From: Sandaracinus sp.
GTDB lineage: Bacteria; Myxococcota_A; Polyangia; Polyangiales; Houyiibacteriaceae
Assembly: GCA_002699025.1 (NCBI GenBank)
Contig: PABA01000006.1
Coordinates: forward strand, 37,361-101,360
Reading direction: 5' to 3'
DNA: 64,000 nt
The position numbers and the translations under genes are program-made. This document shows positions 26,807 through 35,959 of the stretch, piece after piece. Numbering within the stretch: the stretch's first letter is position 1; each line of letters starts with the position of its first letter. The notes below the pieces were generated by a model that made no database searches, was not told where the DNA came from, and saw only the letters and a list, made by a program, of their open reading frames with translations.

Positions 26807-27684
26807 TCCTCCTCTTCCTCTTCGGCCTGCTGCTCGCGCCGCGCGGCGGCCCGATCCTGGACCCGCTCGATGTAGCGGATGGCCGGGCGCTCCTCGAGCG
26901 GCGCCGTGGGCCCGCCCTTCTCGTAGCCGACGACGCGCACGGTGACGGCGCGGCCCTCGGGCGCGGTGAAGGAGTAGTTGGAGCGGACCTTGAACCGGTA
27001 GCCCTTCAGGTAGCTGAAGATGCCGTAGCCATGGCCGCGGTACTCGAGGTTGACCGTGAGCGTGTGCTCGCCGGGGACGATCGAGCCGTTGTAGACCTGG
27101 AACTCCTCGCGGTCGCTGAGCGAGCCCTCCTCGTCGGCCTTGTTGAAGATGGGCGCGCCGTCGAGCGCGTAGACCGCCTTCACGAGCTTGTAGGAGGAGC
27201 TCATGCGGTTCTCGTGGACCACGATGGCCTGCGCGCCGGCGACGACGCCCTGGAGGACCGTCTCGGCGAGGAGCGAGAGGCGCGCCTTGGAGCGGAAGAT
27301 CTGCTCCTTGAGCTCGTTGATGCGCTGCTCGAGGTCGCGGAGGCGCACGGCGTAGGTGCCGGCGTCCATCGGCTCGTCGCGCTCGGCGCTCTGCTCGGTC
27401 TCGCCCTCGGTGCCGCCCACGGGAGCGGCGTCGTCCGAGGCGCCCTCGCCCATGTCCGTGGCCTCGCCCTCGCCCGTGGTGCCCTCCGCCGCTTCGCCGG
27501 AGCCGTCTCCCGAGCCACCGCCGAGCGCGTCGCCGACGTCGCCGACGCCCGCGTTCGGGTCCTCACCGGACTCGGTCCCCGCGCCGTCCTGGGCGCTGAC
27601 GCCGGTCGTGGCGTAGGGAAGCCCGCTGGCGAGCGACACCACCGCTGCGACTAGAATCACGTGGCGCGCCATCGTCCTGCGCAT
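26803..27684 (-). CDS. Exported coiled-coil/beta protein, first gene of the Glt-like operon
   Basis: 293 residues. Signal peptide (MRRTMARHVILVAAVVSLAS..), then an acidic Gly/Ser/Glu linker (about 35-100), a heptad coiled coil (YAVRLRDLEQRINELKEQIF), and a beta-rich domain (residues 140-265; VPGEHTLTVNLEYRGHGYGI, FKVRSNYSFTAPEGRAVTVR) before a Glu-rich tail. I cannot assign a named Glt subunit with confidence. Start chosen at 27684 because GAGGGG lies 6 nt upstream; an ATG at 27690 abuts that site. A sigma-70-type promoter lies about 260 bp upstream. Confidence 0.7.
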   Translation of the reverse strand: MRRTMARHVILVAAVVSLASGLPYATTGVSAQDGAGTESGEDPNAGVGDVGDALGGGSGDGSGEAAEGTTGEGEATDMGEGASDDAAPVGGTEGETEQSAERDEPMDAGTYAVRLRDLEQRINELKEQIFRSKARLSLLAETVLQGVVAGAQAIVVHENRMSSSYKLVKAVYALDGAPIFNKADEEGSLSDREEFQVYNGSIVPGEHTLTVNLEYRGHGYGIFSYLKGYRFKVRSNYSFTAPEGRAVTVRVVGYEKGGPTAPLEERPAIRYIERVQDRAAARREQQAEEEEEE

Positions 27685-27690
27685 GCTCAT

Positions 27691-28264
27691 CCCCTCATCG
27701 TCCGAGCCCCGGCGGGGCTCCTCCTGCTCGTCGATGCTCCCAGCGTCCGCGCGGAGCGTGGCCTCCCGGCCTCCCCTTCCCCGAACCCCGTTCTCCGCTG
27801 ATCGCCGTCTGCTGTCTCGGACGCCCATCGCACCTTTGGTGTCGGGAGCGCCATGCCGCGGCTCGGAAAAACTGAATGGGGAAAGAAAAGAAGAGCGTCG
27901 TGAGGGTGCTGGAAGGTGGCGCCCCAGGAACTGCAGGGGCTCCCGGCTTATACCAACCGCCCCGGGGCCGGTCAACGAGCGCGGAGGGGCAGAAACCGTC
28001 CCATCTCGGGCAGATGCAGGCGATGCGGGACGCGTGCAAATCATGGAATCGGCGGGCTCGGCGGGTATCATCCGCCGCGATGACGGCGGCCCCCCGACCG
28101 CGCTGGTCTCGCGACCGGCGCCCCCGAACCGGGCCCCGGGGGGAGCGCGAGCGGGCGGCGGGCCCCGCGATCGGACCGTCCGGTAGATCGAATCCGCGCC
28201 CCGGCCGTCCCAAGGAGCATCCCCCGAAACCCATCCAGCCCATCGAGTCCGGAAGGCCGCAGCC
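27691..28264. other. Divergent control region between Glt-like operon and ECF sigma gene
   Basis: 574 bp without a credible gene, separating divergently transcribed units. It holds the minus-strand promoter at 27947-27975 and a leader of about 250 nt for the Glt-like operon. No clear plus-strand promoter for the sigma gene was found by eye; GGAATC near 28044 resembles the -35 half of an ECF promoter but lacks a convincing -10 partner. Confidence 0.55.
27947..27975 (-). promoter_or_regulatory. Sigma-70-type promoter of the Glt-like operon
   Basis: On the minus strand TTGACC (27975-27970) and TATAAG (27952-27947) are spaced by exactly 17 bp. The first gene of the eight-gene operon starts about 260 bp downstream, implying a long untranslated leader. 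Confidence 0.6.
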
Positions 28265-28882
28265 GTGACGACCGCGCTCGATGGTGTCTCCGACGAGGAC
28301 CTGCTCCGCCGGTTCCAGAAGGGAGACGCGCGCGCCTTCGAGGCGCTCCTCGCCCGCTACGAGCGGCCCATCTACAACTTCATCCTCCGCTCGGTCCGCG
28401 AGAAGGACCGGGCCGCGGACCTGGTGCAGGACGTCTTCCTGCGCGTCGTCCAGCGGTCCGACCAATTCAAGGGAAACGCCAAGTTCAGCACCTGGCTCTA
28501 CACGATCGCCCGCAACCTCTGCATCGACCACAGCCGAAAGATGGTCTTCCGCCGCCACAAATCGCTCGACGCGCCCCTCCGGGACGAGGAGGGCTCCGCC
28601 GCCATGGTGGACCGGGTGCCCTCGAAGACGCCGCGGGCGGATCGGGACACCATCGCGAAGCGGCTCCAGGGCGAGATCGCGGCGGCCGTCGAGACGCTGC
28701 CGGAGGAGCAGAAGGAGGTGTTCCTGATGCGCCAGGTGCAGCACCTCCCCTTCAAGGAAATCGCCGCGATCGTCGGCGTCTCCGAGAACACCATCAAGTC
28801 CCGCATGCGATACGCGCTCCAGCGGCTCCAGGAAGCACTGGAGGAGTATCGTGACTACGCTGAAGAGCTGAGCCGCGGCTGA
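28265..28882 (+). CDS. ECF-type RNA polymerase sigma factor
   Basis: 205 residues from a GTG. Region 2 is complete (FEALLARYERPIYNFILRSV, then ADLVQDVFLRVVQRSDQFK and FSTWLYTIARNLCIDHSRK), and region 4 ends with the helix-turn-helix FKEIAAIVGVSENTIKSRMR. From family knowledge it redirects RNA polymerase to a specific regulon, held in check by the anti-sigma encoded 66 bp downstream. It is divergent from the Glt-like operon, which makes an envelope-linked signal plausible (inference). Confidence 0.92.
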   Translation: MTTALDGVSDEDLLRRFQKGDARAFEALLARYERPIYNFILRSVREKDRAADLVQDVFLRVVQRSDQFKGNAKFSTWLYTIARNLCIDHSRKMVFRRHKSLDAPLRDEEGSAAMVDRVPSKTPRADRDTIAKRLQGEIAAAVETLPEEQKEVFLMRQVQHLPFKEIAAIVGVSENTIKSRMRYALQRLQEALEEYRDYAEELSRG

Positions 28883-28948
28883 ACGGCGGCTGAATACCGG
28901 CTGAGCGGCCCCCTCCCCCGACCCGATCCCACCGACCCCTCTCCTCCC

Positions 28949-30391
28949 ATGACCTGCGAGCACAGCGAGCACCTCCTCGACCTCGTCTATGGCGAGCTCG
29001 ACGACGCCGAGGCCACCGCGCTTCGGCGCGAGGTGGAGGCGTGCGAGGCGTGCCGGGAGGAGCTGGCGGAGCTCGAGGCGACCAAGCGGCTCGCCGACCA
29101 GCTGCCGCTCGAGCCGATGCCGAGCGCGGCGCGGAGCGCGATCCTGGCGGCGGCCCGGGACCAGGCGGCGGCGAACGCGGGGGACGAGCGGGCGGGTGGT
29201 TCCGCCGAGATCGATGCCGGCAAAAGCGAAGAGAAGACGAGTATTTGGGCGTCGGTCCTCGAATGGGCTCGAGGTCTGACGGCCGGTCCCCAGGTGGCGA
29301 TGGCGACCGTGATGCTCCTCGTGGTGGCGATCGGCGTCTGGTACCTGCCCCAGGATCGCGCGCCGGAGGTCGGCACGACGGTGATGCGGCCCGATCCGGA
29401 GGGAGAGGTCGCGCCGAGCGAGCTCGCCGAGCCGGCGGCGCCCGTGGAGGTGCTCGCGGAGAACGCGGCCGAGGCCGACGCGCTGGACGGCGAGAGCGAG
29501 GAGGCGCGCCGCGAGGAGCCGCGTGACCGGACGGCGGAGGAGGACGCGAACGGGCAGACGCGGCTGGCGCTTCGGACGGACGCGCCGGAAGCCGAGCGCG
29601 CCGACACGGACCGGGAGACGCGCGGGCAGACCTTCGAGAGCGAGCGGCCGGCGCGGCCGGCTTCGGCGCGGGCGACCGCGGCGCCGCTCGAGGAGCCGCG
29701 CGTCGCCGAGGCCGAGCCGCCGCCGGTCCCCGCCGAGCCCGCGCCCAGCCCCGAGCCCAGCCCCCGGGCGACCCGCCGGGCGCGCGCCGAGGCGCAGCAG
29801 GCCCAGCTCGATGGCACCGAGCTGCCGAGCTACGCCGACGACGGGCTCTCGCTCTCCCAGCAGGCCGAGGCCGAGGAGGGCGCGGCGGCCGCGGCTCCGA
29901 GCGCGGAGCGGAGCGCGGGGGCACCGAGCCCGAACACGATCGAGCCCATGGACGGCTCGCGAGCCACCTACCAGCGGGCCATGAGCAGCTATCGGCGGCG
30001 GGACTACCGCACGGCGGCCGAGGAGTTCGAGGCGGTGGTCCAGAGCCCGCGCCCGGAGACGCGCGAGCTGCTGCCGAGCGCGCTCCACCACCTCGCGCGG
30101 AGCCATCGGCAGCGCGGCGCCTGCGCGGCGGCGGTCCAGCACTACGCGAACCTCTTTCGACGCTTCCCCGACTACCGGCAGGTGCCCGAGGCGTTGCTCG
30201 AGAGCGCCGACTGCCATCGGCGGCTCGGGCGGCTGCGCGAGGCGCGGCGGCTGCTCAACCAGGCGGCGCGCTTCTCGCGGACACAGGCGGAGGCGCAGCG
30301 CGAGCTTCGGCGCCTGGACACGCTCGACCGCGCGCAGCGAGCGCCGGCCCGCGCGATGCCCGCCGCCGAGTCCTACGACAGCGCCTACTGA
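28949..30391 (+). CDS. Transmembrane anti-sigma factor fused to TPR domain
   Basis: 480 residues. The N-terminal anti-sigma domain (1-60) has Cys3, His5, His8 and the pair CEAC. The usual His-x3-Cys-x2-Cys zinc motif has Glu where His is expected. A single membrane helix lies near residues 114-132 (VAMATVMLLVVAIGVWYLP). A long acidic/Arg-rich disordered stretch follows, then a periplasmic TPR region from about residue 335 (TYQRAMSSYRRRDYRTAAEE onwards). Likely binds the sigma factor at the membrane and senses the envelope through the TPRs. Its 3' end overlaps the convergent STAS gene by 7 bp. Confidence 0.82.
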   Translation: MTCEHSEHLLDLVYGELDDAEATALRREVEACEACREELAELEATKRLADQLPLEPMPSAARSAILAAARDQAAANAGDERAGGSAEIDAGKSEEKTSIWASVLEWARGLTAGPQVAMATVMLLVVAIGVWYLPQDRAPEVGTTVMRPDPEGEVAPSELAEPAAPVEVLAENAAEADALDGESEEARREEPRDRTAEEDANGQTRLALRTDAPEAERADTDRETRGQTFESERPARPASARATAAPLEEPRVAEAEPPPVPAEPAPSPEPSPRATRRARAEAQQAQLDGTELPSYADDGLSLSQQAEAEEGAAAAAPSAERSAGAPSPNTIEPMDGSRATYQRAMSSYRRRDYRTAAEEFEAVVQSPRPETRELLPSALHHLARSHRQRGACAAAVQHYANLFRRFPDYRQVPEALLESADCHRRLGRLREARRLLNQAARFSRTQAEAQRELRRLDTLDRAQRAPARAMPAAESYDSAY

Positions 30392-31230
30392 CGATCCGGT
30401 CCGCCGCGGAGGAGCCGCTCGAAGCGGGTCTTCATGCGCGGCCGGAGCGCGAGACCGAGCGTCCGGAGCGCGGCGTCGAGGGCGTCGCCGAAGGTGGGCA
30501 CGCAGGCCTCCTCGGGAACGGAGGCGTCGGCCAGGGCCTCGCGCCACTCGGCGTCGGCGCCCGCCACGAGGAACGCCGCGCCGAGGAGCGCGCAGGCCTC
30601 CCGGACGTCCGCGACGGCGGCGGCGCGATGACGATCGGGCCCGCGCAGCGCAGAGATGTCGACGATGGCGACCCGCGCCTCGGAGGCGAAGAGCTCGCGG
30701 CCGAAGGCCTCGGCGCGGGCGGCGAGACGCTCGGGCTCGTGATCGCCGCAGAGGACGAGCGCCCGGCACGCCGGCAACACCTCGAGGGTGGGCTGGGCGT
30801 CGGCGGCGGCGCCGGCCATGGCGTCCCGGAGACGCTCCTCGCGCCCTCGCACGAAGCCCTCGACGCAGGTGGAGGCGAGGAGCCGCGCGAAGCCGTCCGG
30901 GCAGCGGAGCGCCTCGTCCTCGAGGGCGGCGAGGAGCGCGGGCACGAGGGCGGTGGCGGCGGCGGGGCTCGCGCCGAGGAGCGCGGCGCGCCGGCCGAGC
31001 AGGTGCACCATGGCGATGCCCTCGTGGTGCTCGAGGGAGCTCTCGTCGGCGGCGACCTCGACGGTGAGCGCGAAGAGGAGCGCGTGGGCGGCGGGCTGGG
31101 CCTCCCGGACGAGCTCGTCCACGAGCTCCCGATCATCGCGGAAGGGCGCGCGCTCGGCGAAGCGTACGCCGAAGGCGGCGAGGACCCGCGCGGCCGCCGC
31201 CTCTTCGTCCGCCCTGTCCCGCGCGCTCAC
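30385..31230 (-). CDS. STAS-domain protein (RsbR-type)
   Basis: 281 residues from a GTG. The N-terminal 145 residues are helical and could be a sensor module. The C-terminal half has the STAS pattern: [20 protein letters not shown], then the strand [20 protein letters not shown] and the helix [18 protein letters not shown] proteins usually act in partner-switching control of sigma factors; no kinase or phosphatase partner is adjacent. On the minus strand TATATC lies only 6 bp before the GTG and there is no ribosome site, so the mRNA may be leaderless. Confidence 0.68.
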   Translation of the reverse strand: MSARDRADEEAAAARVLAAFGVRFAERAPFRDDRELVDELVREAQPAAHALLFALTVEVAADESSLEHHEGIAMVHLLGRRAALLGASPAAATALVPALLAALEDEALRCPDGFARLLASTCVEGFVRGREERLRDAMAGAAADAQPTLEVLPACRALVLCGDHEPERLAARAEAFGRELFASEARVAIVDISALRGPDRHRAAAVADVREACALLGAAFLVAGADAEWREALADASVPEEACVPTFGDALDAALRTLGLALRPRMKTRFERLLRGGPDRQ

Positions 31231-31322
31231 GCGTTCGATATACCAGCGCCCCCGGACGCTGTCGCGAAAGCGTCGCGCGCAAATACTCGACCCCGATCCG
31301 CGCGATGGCGTATCGATGGGCC

Positions 31323-32483
31323 ATGAGCATCGTCGTGCAGAAGTATGGCGGCAGCTCGGTGGCAGACGTGGAGAAGATCCACCGGGTCGCGGCCAAGGTC
31401 GTCGCCACGCGCGAGCGCGGGCACGACGTCGTGGTCGTCGTCTCGGCGATGGGGAAGACCACGGACGAGCTGCTGGGGCTGGCCCACGCCGTCGACCCGA
31501 GCCCGCCCCGCCGCGAGCTCGACATGCTGCTGAGCACGGGGGAGCGCATCTCCATGGCGCTCCTCTCGATGGCCATCCAGAAGCGGGGCGTCGACGCGAT
31601 CTCCTTCACGGGCTCGCAGAGCGGGATCATCACGAACGACCGGCACTTCGACGCGCGCATCATCGACGTGCGGCCCCATCGGGTGGAGGACGAGCTCGCG
31701 CGCGGCCGGGTGGTGATCGTCGCCGGCTACCAGGGCATGAGCTACAAGCGCGAGATCACGACGCTGGGGCGCGGCGGGAGCGATACGACGGCGCTGGCCA
31801 TGGCGGCGGCGCTCGGGGCGGAGCACGCGGAGATCTACTCGGACGTGGACGGCGTGTACTCGGCGGACCCCCGGGTGGCGCCGGACGCGACGCACCTGCC
31901 GGAGCTCTCCTACGACGAGATGCAGGAGATGGCCGAGAGCGGGGCCAAGGTGCTCCACGCGAAGGCGGTCGAGTTCGCGCGGCAGCATCGGATCGCGATC
32001 CGGGCGCGCTCGACCTTCCTGGAGAGCGGCAAGGAGACGGTCGTGCACGAGGGCGTCGAGCCCGGCGAGCAGGTGCGCGCGGTCGTCGGGCAGAAGGGGC
32101 TCGCGCGGGTGAGCTTCGACGACGGCGGCGAGAAGGTGGGCTTCGCGCTCGGGCATCTGCGGAAGGCCGGCGTCGTCAGCCGGGACCTGCGGACGGCGGA
32201 TGGGCGGACGGAGCTGCTGGTGGTGACGGCGCAGACCCCGGACTGGGAGAAGAACGCCAAGGCGCTCCGGGCGGACTTCGGCGCGACGATCGAGGAGGGC
32301 TTCGGGGCCGTCTCGGCGATCGGCGGAGCCGGTGATCCGGCGCTCGCGCTGGTGGAGACGCTGGCCGGCGAGGGGCTGGCGCCCACCGAGCTGATCGTGA
32401 CGCCGGTGCGGGTGACCGTGGTGCTGCCGGAGGCGGACACGGACGCCGCCGTGCGCGCCGCCCACGCGCGGCTGGTGGGCTGA
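31323..32483 (+). CDS. lysC: Aspartate kinase (monofunctional)
   Basis: 386 residues. It phosphorylates aspartate, the first step to Lys, Thr, Met and diaminopimelate. Visible: the N-terminal [13 protein letters not shown] motif, the [12 protein letters not shown] and FTGSQSGI segments, the ATP-site region [20 protein letters not shown], the [11 protein letters not shown] strand, and a C-terminal regulatory region with two ACT-like folds. Start taken at the ATG of [12 protein letters not shown]; an ATG 18 bp upstream is possible. It stands alone, without other amino-acid genes nearby. Confidence 0.93.
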   Translation: MSIVVQKYGGSSVADVEKIHRVAAKVVATRERGHDVVVVVSAMGKTTDELLGLAHAVDPSPPRRELDMLLSTGERISMALLSMAIQKRGVDAISFTGSQSGIITNDRHFDARIIDVRPHRVEDELARGRVVIVAGYQGMSYKREITTLGRGGSDTTALAMAAALGAEHAEIYSDVDGVYSADPRVAPDATHLPELSYDEMQEMAESGAKVLHAKAVEFARQHRIAIRARSTFLESGKETVVHEGVEPGEQVRAVVGQKGLARVSFDDGGEKVGFALGHLRKAGVVSRDLRTADGRTELLVVTAQTPDWEKNAKALRADFGATIEEGFGAVSAIGGAGDPALALVETLAGEGLAPTELIVTPVRVTVVLPEADTDAAVRAAHARLVG

Positions 32484-32555
32484 GAAGCGCAGCCCGAGCG
32501 GAATCGTCCGCCCACGCGAGAGGTCGTTCCGGCCACGGACCACGCGCCCGGGAAC

Positions 32556-32726
32556 CCCGGACGCACGCCGACGGACCGACTTCCTGGGCGGGAGAGCCCC
32601 TGGCTTCGGCCGGCGCTCGGCGACCGGCGCGTCGGTCGAGGAGCCCGGACGCACGGCGACCCGACTTCCCGGGCGCCCCCTTGGTCTCTGCCGGCGCTCG
32701 GCGAGCGGAGCCCGTCAGTCGAGGAG
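32556..32726. repeat. Imperfect tandem duplication (about 85 bp, two copies) at a gene 3' end
   Basis: Copy 1 (32556-32643) and copy 2 (32644-32726) share CCCGGACGCACG at the left, CCGGCGCTCGGCGA in the middle and GTCGAGGAG at the right. Copy 2 runs over the stop codon of the lytic transglycosylase gene, so the last coding bases of that gene have been duplicated downstream. Confidence 0.65.
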
Positions 32727-33482
32727 CTGGGCGGCCGCCGCCTGGGAGGAGACGGTGCGCTTGGCCAGGCGGAGGAGGTTCTGTCGCTCCTCCATCACCC
32801 GCCGGGAGTAGCCGGTGGTCTGGCAGACGCCCGTGTTGTAGCGCCCGAGGCCCTCGGCGACGCTCCCGCACCGGGCGATGGCCGCGGCCACGAGGCGCGC
32901 CCCCGCGTCGAGCACCTCACCCTGGCAGGCATCGGCCCGCCGGGCGCATCGATCCCGGTAGCGCTCGTTGCGGACGAATCGCACCCGGCTGCCGACGCCG
33001 CGCGGATGGAGCTGGACGATGCCCCGCTCGCCGGCGGCCCCTTCGGCGAAGGGGTTGAGGCCGCTCTCGCGCAGCGCGATGGCGGCGAGCATGAAGGGAT
33101 CGACGCCGTGCCGATAGCCCGCCTCGGCGAGGAGGCGGGCGAAGGTCACGACCCGAGCGCGGCAGTCGACGCGGGCGCGACGACAATGGTGAACATAGAC
33201 CTGTCGGTCTCCGTGCTGCCAGACGGTGAGCCGGGCGTCGAGGGCGCGGGCGAGCGCGATGGCCGCCGGACCGGAGTCCAGCTCCTCCGCCTCGCCCTCT
33301 TCGGCCTCTTCGCCTTCGCCGGCCTCGGCCGGGTCTTCACCCTCGTCTGCACCGTCTTCGCTTTCGGTGGAGGGAGCGACCCCCTCCACCTCGGGTTCTG
33401 GTGGCGGCGCAGCTTCACCCTCTTGGGCCTGGCTCTCCGTCCAGCTGCCGAGCACGAGCGCGAGCGCGATGATCGTCCGCAT
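32715..33482 (-). CDS. Exported SLT-type lytic transglycosylase
   Basis: 255 residues from an ATG with AGGAGGAAG upstream. A signal peptide (about 1-19) and a very acidic Glu/Gly linker (20-75) precede the catalytic part. The SLT signature VDPFMLAAIALRESGLNPFA carries the presumed catalytic Glu; GERGIVQLHPRGVG occupies the place of the usual GLMQ motif, and GRYNTGVC fits the family NAGP/YN-G region. Expected to cleave peptidoglycan in the periplasm. The GLMQ region is divergent and four cysteines could form disulfides, so it is an atypical member. Confidence 0.72.
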   Translation of the reverse strand: MRTIIALALVLGSWTESQAQEGEAAPPPEPEVEGVAPSTESEDGADEGEDPAEAGEGEEAEEGEAEELDSGPAAIALARALDARLTVWQHGDRQVYVHHCRRARVDCRARVVTFARLLAEAGYRHGVDPFMLAAIALRESGLNPFAEGAAGERGIVQLHPRGVGSRVRFVRNERYRDRCARRADACQGEVLDAGARLVAAAIARCGSVAEGLGRYNTGVCQTTGYSRRVMEERQNLLRLAKRTVSSQAAAAQLLD

Positions 33483-33594
33483 GGCTTCCTCCTGCCCCAC
33501 CCCGGAGCCCCCAGTGGAGACGCACGGGGCTTAGGCCACTGGAAAGCAGCACGCCAGCCGACACTGTGCGGACGTTCAGTCCGCGCTCGCGACC

Positions 33595-35511
33595 CTACTC
33601 CTCTTCTTCCTCGCGCCGCCGACGGCGGTCGATCTCGGCGTCGGGGTCCTCGCGCCACCCCTCGTCGTCGCTTCCGCCGCCCTTCTTTGCATCGTCACTG
33701 CGCTTCTTGCGCCGACGACGCCGCCGCCGCGACTTGGACTTGGAGCCGTCGTCGTCGTCGTCCGAGTCGTCGCCGTCGTCGTCCGAACCGCTCGAGTCGT
33801 CGTCGCTCTTCTTGGACTCGTCGTCGTCCCGCTTCCGGCCGCGCCCGCCGCGGCGGCGCCGGCGACGTCGCTTCTTCCCGGAGTCGTCGTCTTCGTCGTC
33901 GTCGTCCGAGTCCTCGTCTTCGACCGGCGTGCTGCGTCCGGGCCCCGTGAGGTCGTCGAGCAGGTCGAGGTCGAGGCAGGAGAGCGTCACCGAGGTGCGC
34001 ACCACGCCGACCCCCGCGCGCTCCATGGCCTCGGCGAGCTCGTTGCCGCCGAAGAGCGCGATGGGCGCCGCGCTCTCCACGGCCGCCTCCTCTTGCGCGC
34101 CGCGGAGCACGGAGCCGAGCCCGAGCAGCCAGGCCGCCTGGGCGTTGCCGTAGTGGTGCAGCGCGCCGCGGACCTCGACCACCTTCTCGCGGCTGAGGTT
34201 GGCGTCGCGGAGGACGGTGATCGCGAGCGGGATCTCGAGCGGGCCCCGGCGGAGCGTGCCGGCCAGGTGGAATTCCCCCGGGCTCGCGTCGGCGCGGTGC
34301 ACGCCGCGCACGCCGACCACGCCCTCGGCGTTCAGCCAGCTGGCGATGAGCTCGAGGAGCCCCGCGGCGGGCATGGAGCTCAGGCGTCGCACGAAGACCC
34401 GGCGCACCAGCTCGCGCTGCCGCTCGGCCGCCTTCAGCGCCTCGTCCTCGGCGCGCACGATCTCGGGCGTGAGCGCCCACTCGACGAGCTCGAGGCTCTC
34501 CCCGCGGAGGCGGAAGCGCGGGCGACCGCCCTCGGCGACCCGGCGGGCCTCGTCGCCCCGGACGGCCGCGGCGAGCGTCGGCGCCAGGGCGGAGGGGTCG
34601 CCGGAGAGGCGCCCCCGCTTGACGAGCGACTCGGCGATCGAGCTGAGCGTGCGCGTCTGCTTGCGGCCCCCGAGGCTCGCCTCGATGGCGTCGACGAGGT
34701 CCTTGCCGCCGAGATCGCCGTCGCCGGGCTCGCGCTCCCACTCGCCCTGGAGCGCCGCGGCCTCGCGATCCCGCGACGAACGCGACGAGCGCGAAGAGGA
34801 GGAGGAGGAGCGGTCCCGCCCCTTGCCCCCGCGGCTCCGCCGGGAGCGACCGCCGCGCTTGCTGCCGCCGCCGTCGTCACTCTTGTCGTCGTCGGACTTG
34901 CCGCCGCGACCACCGCTCCTCTTGTCGTCGTCGTCCTTCCGGCGGCGTCGGCGGCGGCGCTTGCCGCGGCGCTTCGGCTCGTCGTCGTCGTCGCCCCCAC
35001 CGCTCTCGATCTTGGCGAGGATGGGCTCGTCGTCGTCCTCCTCCTCGGGGAACATCTCGGCGCCCGGGAGCTTCGGGGACTCCTTGGCCTCGGCCTTCTT
35101 CTTCTCGTCGTCGTCGCCCTTCTCGGCGCTCGACTCGGCGTCGCCCTTGCCGGCGTCGCCCTTCCCGGCGTCGCCCTTCTTCTGGGCGCTCTCGTCGCCC
35201 TTCGCCTCGCCCTTCGCGTCGGCCGGCTCCTTGGGGAGCTCGTAGTCGTGACCGGACTCGTGCTGGGCCGCGTCGAGCACCTCCTTGGAGAACTCGCGCA
35301 GGCCGAAGACACCCGGCTTGACCTTGATGATGGGGGCCTCGCCGCGGTCCTTGCGGACCATCGTGGCGAGGCGGGAGCTCATGGTGACCTCGGGGGTCTT
35401 GCCGACGTGGGAGAGGAGGTTCCGCTCGATCGCGATCTCGGTGATCTTCTTGTAGTGGAGCGGCTTAGCGACGAGCCGGAGGACCTCCACGGCAGCTTCG
35501 GTGAACGTCAT
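33595..35511 (-). CDS. HARE-HTH protein with Mrr-like, probably inactive nuclease domain
   Basis: 638 residues from the ATG of MTFTEAAVEVLRLVAKPLHY. Residues 1-75 are a HARE-HTH domain, a winged-helix module found in chromatin and DNA-modification proteins and in RpoE (delta) subunits. A long low-complexity Lys/Asp/Arg region follows (about 85-270), then a helical segment. Residues about 368-517 fit the Mrr-type restriction-endonuclease fold (LLELIASWLNAEGVVGVRGV, VVEVRGALHHYGNAQAAWLL), and a second Asp/Arg/Ser tract ends the protein. The Q-x-K step expected in an active Mrr site is not seen (ITVLRDA instead), so DNA binding without cleavage is likely (inference). Confidence 0.65.
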   Translation of the reverse strand: MTFTEAAVEVLRLVAKPLHYKKITEIAIERNLLSHVGKTPEVTMSSRLATMVRKDRGEAPIIKVKPGVFGLREFSKEVLDAAQHESGHDYELPKEPADAKGEAKGDESAQKKGDAGKGDAGKGDAESSAEKGDDDEKKKAEAKESPKLPGAEMFPEEEDDDEPILAKIESGGGDDDDEPKRRGKRRRRRRRKDDDDKRSGGRGGKSDDDKSDDGGGSKRGGRSRRSRGGKGRDRSSSSSSRSSRSSRDREAAALQGEWEREPGDGDLGGKDLVDAIEASLGGRKQTRTLSSIAESLVKRGRLSGDPSALAPTLAAAVRGDEARRVAEGGRPRFRLRGESLELVEWALTPEIVRAEDEALKAAERQRELVRRVFVRRLSSMPAAGLLELIASWLNAEGVVGVRGVHRADASPGEFHLAGTLRRGPLEIPLAITVLRDANLSREKVVEVRGALHHYGNAQAAWLLGLGSVLRGAQEEAAVESAAPIALFGGNELAEAMERAGVGVVRTSVTLSCLDLDLLDDLTGPGRSTPVEDEDSDDDDEDDDSGKKRRRRRRRGGRGRKRDDDESKKSDDDSSGSDDDGDDSDDDDDGSKSKSRRRRRRRKKRSDDAKKGGGSDDEGWREDPDAEIDRRRRREEEEE

Positions 35512-35959
35512 GTCGTGAATCTCGGGGTTGGAGGCGCCGAGGCGCGCGGCGGCGGAGCCCCTCGTCCGCGGGGGACGCGATGCGCCCGTCGTTGTCGCGG
35601 AGGGGCGCCGGCGATCGGCCTGGCGCGGAGAGGCCGGGGCGCGCATCGGCGCGGCCGGCGAGGAATGCGTACGCCCGGGGGGCCCGGAGGCCGACCGCGG
35701 GGCGCCGTCGTGAAGCCTCGGGGCGTGCGTGCTCGACCGCCGCACCGCGGGAGCTTCCGCGATGGGGGAGCCGAGAACGGCCCTCGCTGCGTGCCCGCCC
35801 GACGCGAGGTCGGCGCCGGTGAGGCGCCTGGTGGGAACGGGTGGTCATGCGAGGGGCTCCGAGCGTCCGGAGAGGTACCACCGCGGCCCTTCGATGGCAA
35901 CGATGTGCGGCGCGGAACGTCGCCTCGCGTCACGCGCGCAGGAAGCTAGGCTCCGCGGC
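35512..35959. other. Intergenic region
   Basis: 448 bp between the divergent HARE-HTH and lipoprotein genes. Frames are open on both strands because of high GC, but none has a start, ribosome site and protein-like composition. No clear promoter or hairpin was found by eye. Confidence 0.5.

Noticed and set aside
28040..28075. ECF-type autoregulatory promoter GGAATC..GTAT for the sigma gene
   Set aside because: Spacing is about 14 bp and the -10 half is not convincing; it is not listed as a promoter.
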